Assembly: GCA_015200345.1 (NCBI GenBank)
Contig: CP054187.1
Coordinates: 976,470-1,040,469 of the forward strand
Reading direction: 5' to 3'
DNA: 64,000 nt
Origin: Planctomycetia bacterium
GTDB taxonomy: Bacteria; Planctomycetota; Phycisphaerae; UBA1845; UTPLA1
Both the position numbers and the translations under genes were made by a program. The notes beneath the pieces were generated by a model that was given only the letters and a program-made list of their open reading frames with translations, searched no databases and was not told where the DNA came from. This document shows, piece after piece, positions 30,745 to 38,932 of the stretch (the stretch's first letter is position 1; each line of letters starts with the position of its first letter).

Positions 30745-32463
30745 GTGAACATGCTTCGAGTTGCTGCGACGTTGACGGTTTTATTCTGCGCGTTGACAGG
30801 CGCCTCACCGGCCGTGGCGCAAATGTTCGTCGAGTCCAGCACGACGCGTTTTCCGCAGCCGGACCCGAACGAATACACCAATCAATGCACCCTCGGCGAT
30901 ATCGACGGCGACGGCGATCTGGACATTGTCTGGGCCAATGGCGGCAACTTCAGCTCCGCCGGCACGAACCAGCTCGCGCGCATTTACATCAATGATGGCA
31001 CGGGGGTCTTCACCGATCAGAGCGTCGCTCGCGGCGCGGCCAGCGGCCTCTTTCGCGGCGTCGAACTGGGCGACGTCGACAACGACGGCGATCTCGACGT
31101 GGTCCTCGCGGAGGATTTCAACCGGCAGCCGAACCTGCTCATCAACAACGGCAGCGGCTTCTTCACCGACGAATCCGCCACGCGATTGCCCGCCACAACC
31201 CTCGGCAGCAGCCGAGCGCAGTTCGCCGACATCGACAACGACGGTGATCTCGACCTGTATTTCACGAACGGCGGCGCGAGCCGATGGGGTTCAGGCCAGA
31301 ACCGCATTTATGTCAACAACGGCGCGGGCGTCTTCACCGACGAAACCGCGACGCGCCATCCTGCGGCGGTGCTGGCCGAGCCGCAGGATGCCATCTTCGG
31401 CGATATTGACGGCGACTACGACCTCGACGTGCGGACCGCGAGCACGGGAAGCAACGCGAGCCGGCTTTATCGCAATAACGGAGCGGGCATTTACAGCACC
31501 GTCGCGGGCATTCCGGCTGACGCGAACTGCTACTCCTACGACTTCGGCGACATCGACGGCGACGATGATCTCGACCTGCTCGGCGCGAACGCATCCAGCT
31601 CCGGCAATAATTCCGAACTCATGCTGCGCAACGACTCCGGCGGTACCGTTTTCACCAACGTCAGCGCCAATCTCGTCCCCAATCCGACGGTCGACGACAA
31701 CGATAGCAAGTTCTTCGACTATGACAACGACGGCGATCTCGATCTGATCGTCGCGCGGCTGGGCGGCACGGCCGAGCGAATCTACAACAACAACGGCAGC
31801 GGCGTGTTCACCGAAGTCACCGGCCTGATCACCGCCATCAGCGATTCGACGCTCGACTTGAAAGTCGGCGACGTGAATGGTGACGGCCGATTGGACATCG
31901 TCACGGCCCAGGGCGAGTCGGGCAGCTTCCGCAATCGCCTGTACATCAACACGACCGGCCCGGTGGACACGCGCGCGCCGCGCATCGTCGCCACCGAGTC
32001 GATTCCCGACAACAGCAACGTCACGTCGCCGTTCGTGGTGCGTGCCGCGATTCTCGATGACATGTCGTCGGATCGAAACTTCTTCGACCGAGGCATCACG
32101 TTGAACTACTCCATCGACGCCGGGCCGGTCCAGCAAGTCGCCGCGCGTCACAGCGGCGGGCAGGTCTACCGCGCGGTCATTCCGCCCGTCGGGTGCGGCG
32201 GCGTGGTCTCGTACTTCTTCACGGCGCGCGACTTCGCCAACAATCTCGGCACAGGCCCCACCAGGATGTTCACCGTCACCCCCACGCTCATGCCCGGCGA
32301 CCTCGACGCCGACGGCGACGTCGACCACGTCGACGGCCAGATCCTCGCCAACGTGCTGATCGGGCTGGACTCCGACCCCGGTCACATCTGCCGGGCCGAC
32401 CTCAACGGCGACACGTTGCGCGACGGGCAGGACGTGATCTCATTCGTCGCGCGAATCCCCTGA
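30745..32463 (+). CDS. Secreted FG-GAP/VCBS repeat protein with dockerin-like C-terminus
   Basis: The ~572-residue product has a signal peptide (LRVAATLTVLFCALTGASPA, then VAQ) and at least six FG-GAP/VCBS calcium-loop repeats (GDIDGDGDLDIV, GDVDNDGDLDVV, ADIDNDGDLDLY, GDIDGDYDLDV, GDIDGDDDLDLL, FDYDNDGDLDLI, GDVNGDGRLDIV), the parts of a beta-propeller. The end carries PGDLDADGDVDHVDGQ and ADLNGDTLRDGQD, two EF-hand-like loops as in type I dockerins. The GTG at 30745 has GAGGGG 8 nt upstream; an ATG exists at 30724. Its stop region overlaps the convergent peptidase gene by 24 nt. Likely an extracellular or surface binding protein. Confidence 0.88.
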   Translation: MNMLRVAATLTVLFCALTGASPAVAQMFVESSTTRFPQPDPNEYTNQCTLGDIDGDGDLDIVWANGGNFSSAGTNQLARIYINDGTGVFTDQSVARGAASGLFRGVELGDVDNDGDLDVVLAEDFNRQPNLLINNGSGFFTDESATRLPATTLGSSRAQFADIDNDGDLDLYFTNGGASRWGSGQNRIYVNNGAGVFTDETATRHPAAVLAEPQDAIFGDIDGDYDLDVRTASTGSNASRLYRNNGAGIYSTVAGIPADANCYSYDFGDIDGDDDLDLLGANASSSGNNSELMLRNDSGGTVFTNVSANLVPNPTVDDNDSKFFDYDNDGDLDLIVARLGGTAERIYNNNGSGVFTEVTGLITAISDSTLDLKVGDVNGDGRLDIVTAQGESGSFRNRLYINTTGPVDTRAPRIVATESIPDNSNVTSPFVVRAAILDDMSSDRNFFDRGITLNYSIDAGPVQQVAARHSGGQVYRAVIPPVGCGGVVSYFFTARDFANNLGTGPTRMFTVTPTLMPGDLDADGDVDHVDGQILANVLIGLDSDPGHICRADLNGDTLRDGQDVISFVARIP

Positions 32464-33603
32464 CGACTGCGTGGCGACCGGCTGGCTTGCCGCTTTGAGT
32501 TCCATGCGTTTTTCGGCCGTGTCCGCGATCAGAGCCTGTATTGATTTGATTCCTTCGATCAGGGCGGAACGCATCGGCGGCGCCGAGCCGCTGTGGCCTG
32601 CTGCTTCGACCAGCACCAGTCGCGCTCCGGGGATCGCTTTCATCAAGCGCCACGCCGCGATGGGCGGGCAGATCACGTCGTATCGCCCGTGGCAAATAAC
32701 TGTTGGAATGCCGGAGAGTTTCGGCGCGTCCGCGAGTAGCTGCCCCTCCTTCAAGAAGCAGTTGTTCGCCATGTAATGATTCTCGATCAGCGAGAAAGCG
32801 TACACGTCTTCAGCATCGAGGATTTCCTGCACCTCTGCGTCGCTGGTGACCAGCGCCGCGAGCTTGGTCTCATACGCCGCCCACGCGCGGGCCGCCTTGT
32901 CGCGCGTCGCTTTGTCTTTGCTCTGGAGCAGTTCGAGAAACTGGACCGGGTACGTCTTCTCATCCGGCCTGGGCACGATGGATTTGAGCTGCTCGAACAC
33001 CTCGGGGTAATACTGCGCGACGCCGCCGTGATAGAAATGATCGATCTCCTCGCGCGTGGCGGTGAAGATGCCGCGCAGCACGAGGGAGCTGACGTGTTTC
33101 GGGTATTTTTCGGCGTAGGCCAGCGCCAGCGTCGAACCCCACGAACCGCCAAAGAGCTGCACGCGCGGCAGACGCAGCGCGAGGCGCAAGCGCTCGATGT
33201 CATCCACGAGCGCCTGCGTGTTGTTGTCGCGCAACTCGGCGTGGGGTTTGCTCTTCCCCGCACCGCGCTGATCGTGCAGGATGATGAAGTATCGCTTCGG
33301 ATCGTGAAAGCGGCGCATGTTCGGCCCGCAGCCGCCGCCGGGACCGCCGTGCAGGACCATGACGGGGATGCCGCGCGGATTGCCGCATAATTCATAGTAG
33401 ATTTCGTGGATGTCCGAGACTTTCAGGTACCCCGTCTGAAACGGCTCGATCGGCGGGTAGTAATCCTGCAAGGACTCGCCGGGCACCTGGGCCAATGCGT
33501 TCGGAGAGGCCGAAAGCAAGCCGATCCATGCCGCGGTCAACAGGAACGCAACGGCAGTCGGATCCGAAAGGAATCGACGATTCAAACGACGCGAGGATTT
33601 CAT
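32440..33603 (-). CDS. Exported proline iminopeptidase
   Basis: The 387-residue alpha/beta hydrolase matches proline iminopeptidase (S33). It has VMVLHGGPGGGCGPNM (oxyanion), HDQRGAGKSKPHA, the nucleophile GGSWGSTLALAYAEKYP, Asp in CHGRYDVICPP and His in EAAGHSGSA. It removes N-terminal proline from peptides. Unlike the usual cytoplasmic enzyme it starts with a signal sequence (AVAFLLTAAWIGLLSASPNA, then LAQ), so it is probably periplasmic. The ATG at 33603 is preferred; a longer frame reaches 33648. A second exported proline-type peptidase (20926-22914) lies in the window. Confidence 0.9.
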   Translation of the reverse strand: MKSSRRLNRRFLSDPTAVAFLLTAAWIGLLSASPNALAQVPGESLQDYYPPIEPFQTGYLKVSDIHEIYYELCGNPRGIPVMVLHGGPGGGCGPNMRRFHDPKRYFIILHDQRGAGKSKPHAELRDNNTQALVDDIERLRLALRLPRVQLFGGSWGSTLALAYAEKYPKHVSSLVLRGIFTATREEIDHFYHGGVAQYYPEVFEQLKSIVPRPDEKTYPVQFLELLQSKDKATRDKAARAWAAYETKLAALVTSDAEVQEILDAEDVYAFSLIENHYMANNCFLKEGQLLADAPKLSGIPTVICHGRYDVICPPIAAWRLMKAIPGARLVLVEAAGHSGSAPPMRSALIEGIKSIQALIADTAEKRMELKAASQPVATQSSGDSRDE

Positions 33604-33681
33604 GCAGCGCATGTTGCGCGGAGAGCCGCAATCCTGCAACGGCAGCAAAAGGCTTACGACGGCTAACGTGCTTCCCGTTGA

Positions 33682-34392
33682 TTAGTACGCTCCCCGGCCG
33701 CTCAACACGGCGGGAATCGTCTTGAAGAGGATTTGCAGGTCCAGCGCCAGCGACCGATTGCGGATGTACCAGACATCCAGCGCCAGCCATTCCTCGTAAG
33801 GAATTTCCGTCCGCCCGCTGACCTGCCACAGACACGTGATGCCCGGTTTCACGCTCAAACGCAACCGCTGGTCGGCCGTGTCGGTGCGGACCTCGTCCAG
33901 CGGCAGGGGCCGCGGGCCGACGAGGCTCATGTCGCCGCGGAGGACGTTGAGGAATTGCGGAAGCTCGTCGATGCTCGTGCGCCGCAGCCATCGGCCGACG
34001 GTCGTCACGCGCGGGTCGTTTCTCATCTTGAAACACGGACCGGTCGGCAGGCTGTTCAGCCGGCGAAACAGCTCTTTGTCGTCGTCCGCGCCGTTGTACA
34101 TGGTGCGGAGCTTGTACATGGTGAAAGGCACATGCCCCCGGCCGGCGCGCGGCTGCTTGAAAAAGACCGGCCCGCGCGAAGTGAGCTTGATCGCCACCGC
34201 CGCCGCGAGCAAGATCGGCGCCGCCAGCACCAGCGCGATGCATGAGATCGCCACGTCAAGCATGCGCGATACGACCGCATAGCCGCGGTTCGCGCGCGAC
34301 GCAGACGGCGCCAGCATCGATGGCAATGCCACGCGCCCGTCGGCTCGTTCGAGCACGGAAATCGCGACGGCGGTAGACTTGATCGCGGACAT
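33682..34392 (-). CDS. Priming sugar transferase (polyprenyl-phosphate glycosylphosphotransferase)
   Basis: The 236-residue product is a short WcaJ/EpsL-type enzyme: one membrane hairpin (ISCIALVLAAPILLAAAVAI), then FFKQPRAGRGHVPFTMYKLR, LRRTSIDELPQFLNVLRGDM and LVGPRPLPLDEV, the family's catalytic signature. It transfers a sugar-1-phosphate from a nucleotide sugar to undecaprenyl phosphate, starting polysaccharide repeat-unit assembly. The start ATG has GGGGAAGGGGAAG just upstream. It is the last gene of the minus-strand exopolysaccharide locus. Confidence 0.93.
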   Translation of the reverse strand: MSAIKSTAVAISVLERADGRVALPSMLAPSASRANRGYAVVSRMLDVAISCIALVLAAPILLAAAVAIKLTSRGPVFFKQPRAGRGHVPFTMYKLRTMYNGADDDKELFRRLNSLPTGPCFKMRNDPRVTTVGRWLRRTSIDELPQFLNVLRGDMSLVGPRPLPLDEVRTDTADQRLRLSVKPGITCLWQVSGRTEIPYEEWLALDVWYIRNRSLALDLQILFKTIPAVLSGRGAY

Positions 34393-34501
34393 GCTTCCCC
34401 TTCCCCGAACCGCGACGACGCCGGGCCGCCGCGGTCATGCAGTGCGATCGTATATCAACGGCGGCATCGGCACGCCGCCCCCGCGGCGCGCGTCTCCCAT
34501 A

Positions 34502-35314
34502 TCATACCATTTGACCCGTTCGGATTCCTACCCCCCCGTCCTTGACCCCGCGCCGGCCAATGGCCCATTTCAACGTCCGAAACACAAAAACGGGGTTCCC
34601 CGCCAGATACCGCCGCCACTTTCCGATCGGGTCCATCAGAAGTCGGTACAGCCATTCACCGCCCATTCGACACAACCATGCCGGTCCGCGCCGCTCCACA
34701 CCCGCGTAGTAGTCGAACAACGCTCCCACGCACCACTTCACCGGCGCTGTCAGCTTGTGTCCATGTTCGGCCAGCCACAACTCCTGTCGCGGGCTGGACA
34801 TGCCCACGAATACAATATCGGGCCTTGTCGAATTGATGGACTCGATGACTGTGCCGGACTCGGCCAGATCGAAATGACCGTGGTGCGTCCCGGCGATGCG
34901 AAGCGCCGGGTGCGCTCGGGTCAGTGCCTCGGCTGCTTTGTCCGCCACTCCGGGTTGGCTGCCGAGCAGAAAAATCGAAACGCCCGCTTCCGCGCACGCC
35001 GACGCCATGAGCGGAAAGTAATCCGCCGCCGTCATGCGCTCGGGCAGCCGCGCACGGCTCCAGCGGCTGGCCCAGACGAGCGAAGCACCATCGGCATACA
35101 GCAGGTCGCAGCTGGAAAGCACCCGGCGGAATCGTTCATCGCGCCAGGCGAGGTTCATCGTGTGCGCGTTCGCGTAGCAAGCCGTGGTGGGCACTCCGGC
35201 TTTGGCGCGCGCGACGGCCGTCGCCGCGAGCGATGCGATGTCCAGCGGCGCGAGCGGCATGTCCAGCACGTCCACCGCCGGCGGCAATTCAATGTACCGC
35301 GACCAATCGGTCAC
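34502..35314 (-). CDS. WecG/TagA/CpsF family glycosyltransferase
   Basis: The 270 residues contain the GT26 pattern: TACYANAHTMNLAWRDERF, LYADGASLVWASRW, IFLLGSQPGVADKAAEAL, RPDIVFVGMSSPRQELWL and VGALFDYYAGVERRGP. Family members add N-acetylmannosaminuronic acid, ManNAc or a related sugar to a lipid-linked acceptor. The start is GTG at 35314 with a strong GGAGGAAG site. It overlaps the upstream GT4 gene by 26 nt, so the two are coupled. Its product probably extends the lipid-linked sugar made by the priming transferase. Confidence 0.92.
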   Translation of the reverse strand: MTDWSRYIELPPAVDVLDMPLAPLDIASLAATAVARAKAGVPTTACYANAHTMNLAWRDERFRRVLSSCDLLYADGASLVWASRWSRARLPERMTAADYFPLMASACAEAGVSIFLLGSQPGVADKAAEALTRAHPALRIAGTHHGHFDLAESGTVIESINSTRPDIVFVGMSSPRQELWLAEHGHKLTAPVKWCVGALFDYYAGVERRGPAWLCRMGGEWLYRLLMDPIGKWRRYLAGNPVFVFRTLKWAIGRRGVKDGGVGIRTGQMV

Positions 35315-36527
35315 TCGCCTTCCTCCACGGCTTCAGAAGCCGTGTGTAGAGCGCCTCGTACCGACCCACGACATCCCGCGCGTGGAAGCGACGCTGCATC
35401 GTCGCCTGCGCCGCGCGACCCAGCCGCGCCGCAAAGGTCGTATCGTGCAACACGCGACCCAGCGCGTGGGCCAGCAAGTGCGGACGATTCGGCTCGACCA
35501 GCAAGCCGTCGTGTTCATCGGTCAGGGCTTCAGGAATCCCGCCGACGCGCGTCGCGACGATCGGACGAGCCATCGCCATCGCCTCCAGCAGCACGTTCGG
35601 CATGCCCTCGGACTTGCTCGGCAGGCAAACCACGTCGGCCGCAACAATCGCCGACCAGACGTCGCGTGTAAACCCGGCAAGCTTCACGACCTCCTCGACC
35701 TGCCGTTCGAGAATGCGACTTTGGAGCGCTTCGCGATCCGGACCTTCACCCAGGACGATCACACGCACATCAGGATGCGTATCGCGCAGCACCGACGCGG
35801 CGTCGATCAGCGTATCGATCCCTTTCTCATAGCTAAGCCGCGCCAGGGTGAGGATGACTTTTTCATCGCCGCAGCAGCCCCAGCTTGCACGGGCGATTCC
35901 CGCCGCGCGAACATCGACCGACGCCGGCGGTTCCACGCCGGTGTGAATCACCGTGACGTGGTCGGCTTTCATCCCGTGCCGCGCCACGCAATCGGCCTTC
36001 ACGGCCTCCGATACGGCGATGGCGTGCGTGGGAAGTCGCGCGCACGCCGCGTCGATCAGCCAATCGCTGCGGCGCCGCTTCTCGCGGCGATAATCCCCCA
36101 TCGCGTAAACGGTTGACAACACGACTGGAACACCTGCCAGCCGCGCGCCCACCGCGCCGTAGATATCGGCGCGAAGCAGATGGGTGTGAACAATGTCCGG
36201 CTTGAGGCGGGCGATCAGCCGCTGCGCGCGAAACATGGCGCGAGGGTCCAGCTCCCTCGGCACGCCGAGGTCGAACGTCTGGACGCCCAGCGCCTCAAGC
36301 TGCGCCTGCATCGGGCCGCCGCCGTAGAAACAAGCGGCCGACATCTGAAACCTGCGCCGATCCAGGTGCCGCGCGATTTGCAGCAGCCATTTCGTGTCGG
36401 TCTTGATGGCGAACGTGGAAACGAGGTGGAGCAGACGAACCGGCTCGTCCGTCGAGGCCAGCGCGGTTGCGGAATATGCGTTTGTATGCATTCCAAGCAT
36501 GGGATACCCATCCAAACCGCGAGGCAC
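35289..36527 (-). CDS. GT4 family glycosyltransferase
   Basis: The 412 residues have a GT-B fold: LLHLVSTFAIKTDTKWLLQI at the N-terminus, PDIVHTHLLRADIYGAVGAR, LTLARLSYEKGIDTLIDA, and the donor-site motif SKSEGMPNVLLEAMAMARPI (EX7E) followed by VATRVGGIPEAL. It transfers a sugar from a nucleotide donor with retention, probably on the cytoplasmic face of the inner membrane. The frame opens with GTG at 36527, with ATGs at 36500 and 36491 as alternatives; the start is uncertain. The 160 bp upstream (36528-36687) hold no gene I can see. Confidence 0.9.
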   Translation of the reverse strand: MPRGLDGYPMLGMHTNAYSATALASTDEPVRLLHLVSTFAIKTDTKWLLQIARHLDRRRFQMSAACFYGGGPMQAQLEALGVQTFDLGVPRELDPRAMFRAQRLIARLKPDIVHTHLLRADIYGAVGARLAGVPVVLSTVYAMGDYRREKRRRSDWLIDAACARLPTHAIAVSEAVKADCVARHGMKADHVTVIHTGVEPPASVDVRAAGIARASWGCCGDEKVILTLARLSYEKGIDTLIDAASVLRDTHPDVRVIVLGEGPDREALQSRILERQVEEVVKLAGFTRDVWSAIVAADVVCLPSKSEGMPNVLLEAMAMARPIVATRVGGIPEALTDEHDGLLVEPNRPHLLAHALGRVLHDTTFAARLGRAAQATMQRRFHARDVVGRYEALYTRLLKPWRKASDRLVAVH

Positions 36528-36687
36528 ACTGATGCGAGCGGAACCCTCGGCGCACCGCGTGCCGCGTCCGCTCGATTCAGCCTACGATACAACGCTTCAC
36601 CGTGCGCACGGCAGGCCGCGCGTACGCTGCATCAATGGGATTATCGTAACCTGTGATCGGACGTGGGCCTATTGCGCGGGCCGGTTT

Positions 36688-38898
36688 TCAAACGGCACTC
36701 GGAGCGGCTCGGATCGCCCGCCTTGTCGATGACCTTTTCCGCGGCCCGCGCGCCGCGACGACGGCAAACAAGTCCGAAAAAGCCCCGGCCATGTGTTCGA
36801 CGCCGAACTCGTGAACCACCCGCCGCCGCGCGGTCTCGACAATCCGATGACGCAGGTCGGCATCGGTCGCCAGGCGTTCCACCGCCAGCGCCAATCCCTC
36901 CGGATCGGCCGGGCGCGTCAGCAATCCGGTCTGCTCGTGGACCAGAAACTCACCGAGGCAGCCGACGTTGGGTGCGACGAACGGCACGCCGCACACCGCC
37001 GCCTCCAGCATGCTGACGCTGAAGCACTCGATCTCGCTGCACAGGCACGCCACGTCCAGCCCCGGCAGCAGATCGGGCACGTCGTGCCGCGCGCCAAGCA
37101 ACCGCAGCCGCTCGTGATCCAGCCCCGAGGCCTCGGCGGCTGCCAGGACCGCGTCGCGGTTCGGTCCGTCGCCGATGATGAAAAATCGCATGTTCGGGAA
37201 ACGCCCCGCCAGCGTTCGCGCCGCGCGAATGAAGGCATCGTGTCGCTTTTCCGCGCGCAGGTTCGCGACGATCCCCACGGAAAATTGATCGTCCGCGAGC
37301 CGCAGCGCGCGCCGAGCCGCGCTGCGCGACCGGCCAATGAAGGCGTCCAATTCAATCGCGTTGCGAATCACGGCGATTCGCCCGGCTGGGACTTTCTCAT
37401 GGCGAATCATCGCATGGCGCTGTCGTTCACCCAGCGCCACGAACACGTCCACAAACCGGTACAACGCGCGATTGGCCGTCTCGAAGTGCTGATGCCCGGC
37501 GCGCGGGAACCAGTGCGACCAGACGACCACGGGCGTGCGACGCGTCGCCGCGGCCACGGTGGACCAGAACATCCGATCGCCGCCGCTGTGCGCCACCGTG
37601 ACGAGGTCGATGGCCTCGTCTCGCAGCAGCCGTCGAAGCCGGGGAATGACCGCTACATCCGTCTTGTGATGGAGCAATTGCTCGTGGACCAAGATACCCC
37701 GTGCGCGAAGGTCGGCGGCGAGCGGGCCGGCATCCTTCAGGCAGGCAATCACCGGTTGCACGCCGCGCGCGGGCAAATGCTTCGCCAGCGACGCCAGCAT
37801 CAGCTCCGCGCCGCCGGGTTCGAGCCGATTGGTGACAAACAACACACGCAGAGGTCGATCGATCGCCCCGGTGCGATCCCTCGCGCCGATCGACGCAGGC
37901 CCATTGAGCAATACGCCGGATGTACGACGAAGCTCGTCCCCGCGCAGCGCCGGTTGCGGCTCACGCGTCAAAGACGACCGATGGCGGATGCGCTCGGCCG
38001 CGAACGCGCGCACGCCCTCGATCATCCCCCGCAGCTCCAGCCAGTGCTCGCGGCGCGTCAGCCCCCAGGCCGCATGCATGATGGCGATCACCAACAGGCT
38101 CCACACAATCAGCGCCCAGCGCCCCGGCGACATGCGGCAAGTCCTGGTGAGGATGTACAGGTAATTTCGGCTCGTCATGAAGCCGAATCGGTGCGGGTCG
38201 CCCCGGCCCCCGGTCTCGCGCCGATGGACGACGTTCGTCTGAATCGCCTCCAGCAGCCAATGGCGCGGCGCAAGGCGATAGCCCATCTCGCGGTCTTCGC
38301 CCAGCGCGTACTGCGTGAGCGACTCATCAAAGGGATTCGCCAGCACCACGTCACGCCGCAACGCCATCGCCGCGCCCGACAAATGCGCCAGAGGTCGAAC
38401 GCGATGCGGCTCCCACGCCAGCATCGCAGGCGGCGCGCCGCGCGCGGCGGAATTCACGTCCGGCCGCACGCGCCACCAGCCCGCGATGCGATAGCCAAGC
38501 TGCCAGATTCGGGCAGCGCGTCCTTGAAGACGCGGCTCTTCGAGGACCGGCGAAACGGCTGCGACGCGCGGGTCCGCCATGATCGCCGCGATTTCCTGCA
38601 CGAAATTCGCCGCACAGGTCACGTCGTCGTCGAGGTAAATCAACACGTCGGCCGTCGCCCGCTGCGCGGCAACGTTGCGCGACCGCGTCAATCCGGGTTC
38701 GTGCTTGCGATGGTAGATGAACCCGATATGGTGATGCGCGGCATCACGCGCGAGGTCGCCTCGTGCGACGTCGTCCATGCGGCCGTCGTCAAGGATCAGC
38801 AATTCATCGGGCTTGCGCGATTGCGACCAGACCGATGCGAGCGTTTCGCGAAGCGCTTCGGGCCGATCCTTCGTACAGATGACAATCGCGATTCGCAC
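36688..38898 (-). CDS. Fused GT2 and GT4 glycosyltransferase
   Basis: The 736-residue protein joins two enzymes. Residues ~1-280 form a GT2 (GT-A) domain: RIAIVICTKDRPEALRETLA, LLILDDGRMDD and the acidic LIYLDDDVTCA motif. A hydrophobic segment follows (ALIVWSLLVIAIMHAAWGL), and from ~345 there is a GT4 domain (VLFVTNRLEPGGAELMLASL, GIVANLRAEKRHDAFIRAAR, and CSEIECFSVSMLEAAVCGVP as donor motif). It could add two sugars in succession. The GTG at 38898 leaves a 34-nt gap after the flippase; a longer frame would overlap it. The central segment would tether it to the inner membrane. Confidence 0.88.
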   Translation of the reverse strand: MRIAIVICTKDRPEALRETLASVWSQSRKPDELLILDDGRMDDVARGDLARDAAHHHIGFIYHRKHEPGLTRSRNVAAQRATADVLIYLDDDVTCAANFVQEIAAIMADPRVAAVSPVLEEPRLQGRAARIWQLGYRIAGWWRVRPDVNSAARGAPPAMLAWEPHRVRPLAHLSGAAMALRRDVVLANPFDESLTQYALGEDREMGYRLAPRHWLLEAIQTNVVHRRETGGRGDPHRFGFMTSRNYLYILTRTCRMSPGRWALIVWSLLVIAIMHAAWGLTRREHWLELRGMIEGVRAFAAERIRHRSSLTREPQPALRGDELRRTSGVLLNGPASIGARDRTGAIDRPLRVLFVTNRLEPGGAELMLASLAKHLPARGVQPVIACLKDAGPLAADLRARGILVHEQLLHHKTDVAVIPRLRRLLRDEAIDLVTVAHSGGDRMFWSTVAAATRRTPVVVWSHWFPRAGHQHFETANRALYRFVDVFVALGERQRHAMIRHEKVPAGRIAVIRNAIELDAFIGRSRSAARRALRLADDQFSVGIVANLRAEKRHDAFIRAARTLAGRFPNMRFFIIGDGPNRDAVLAAAEASGLDHERLRLLGARHDVPDLLPGLDVACLCSEIECFSVSMLEAAVCGVPFVAPNVGCLGEFLVHEQTGLLTRPADPEGLALAVERLATDADLRHRIVETARRRVVHEFGVEHMAGAFSDLFAVVAARGPRKRSSTRRAIRAAPSAV

Positions 38899-38932
38899 GT
38901 CGCCGCCCCCGGCCCCCTCTCGCGGCCTCAAA

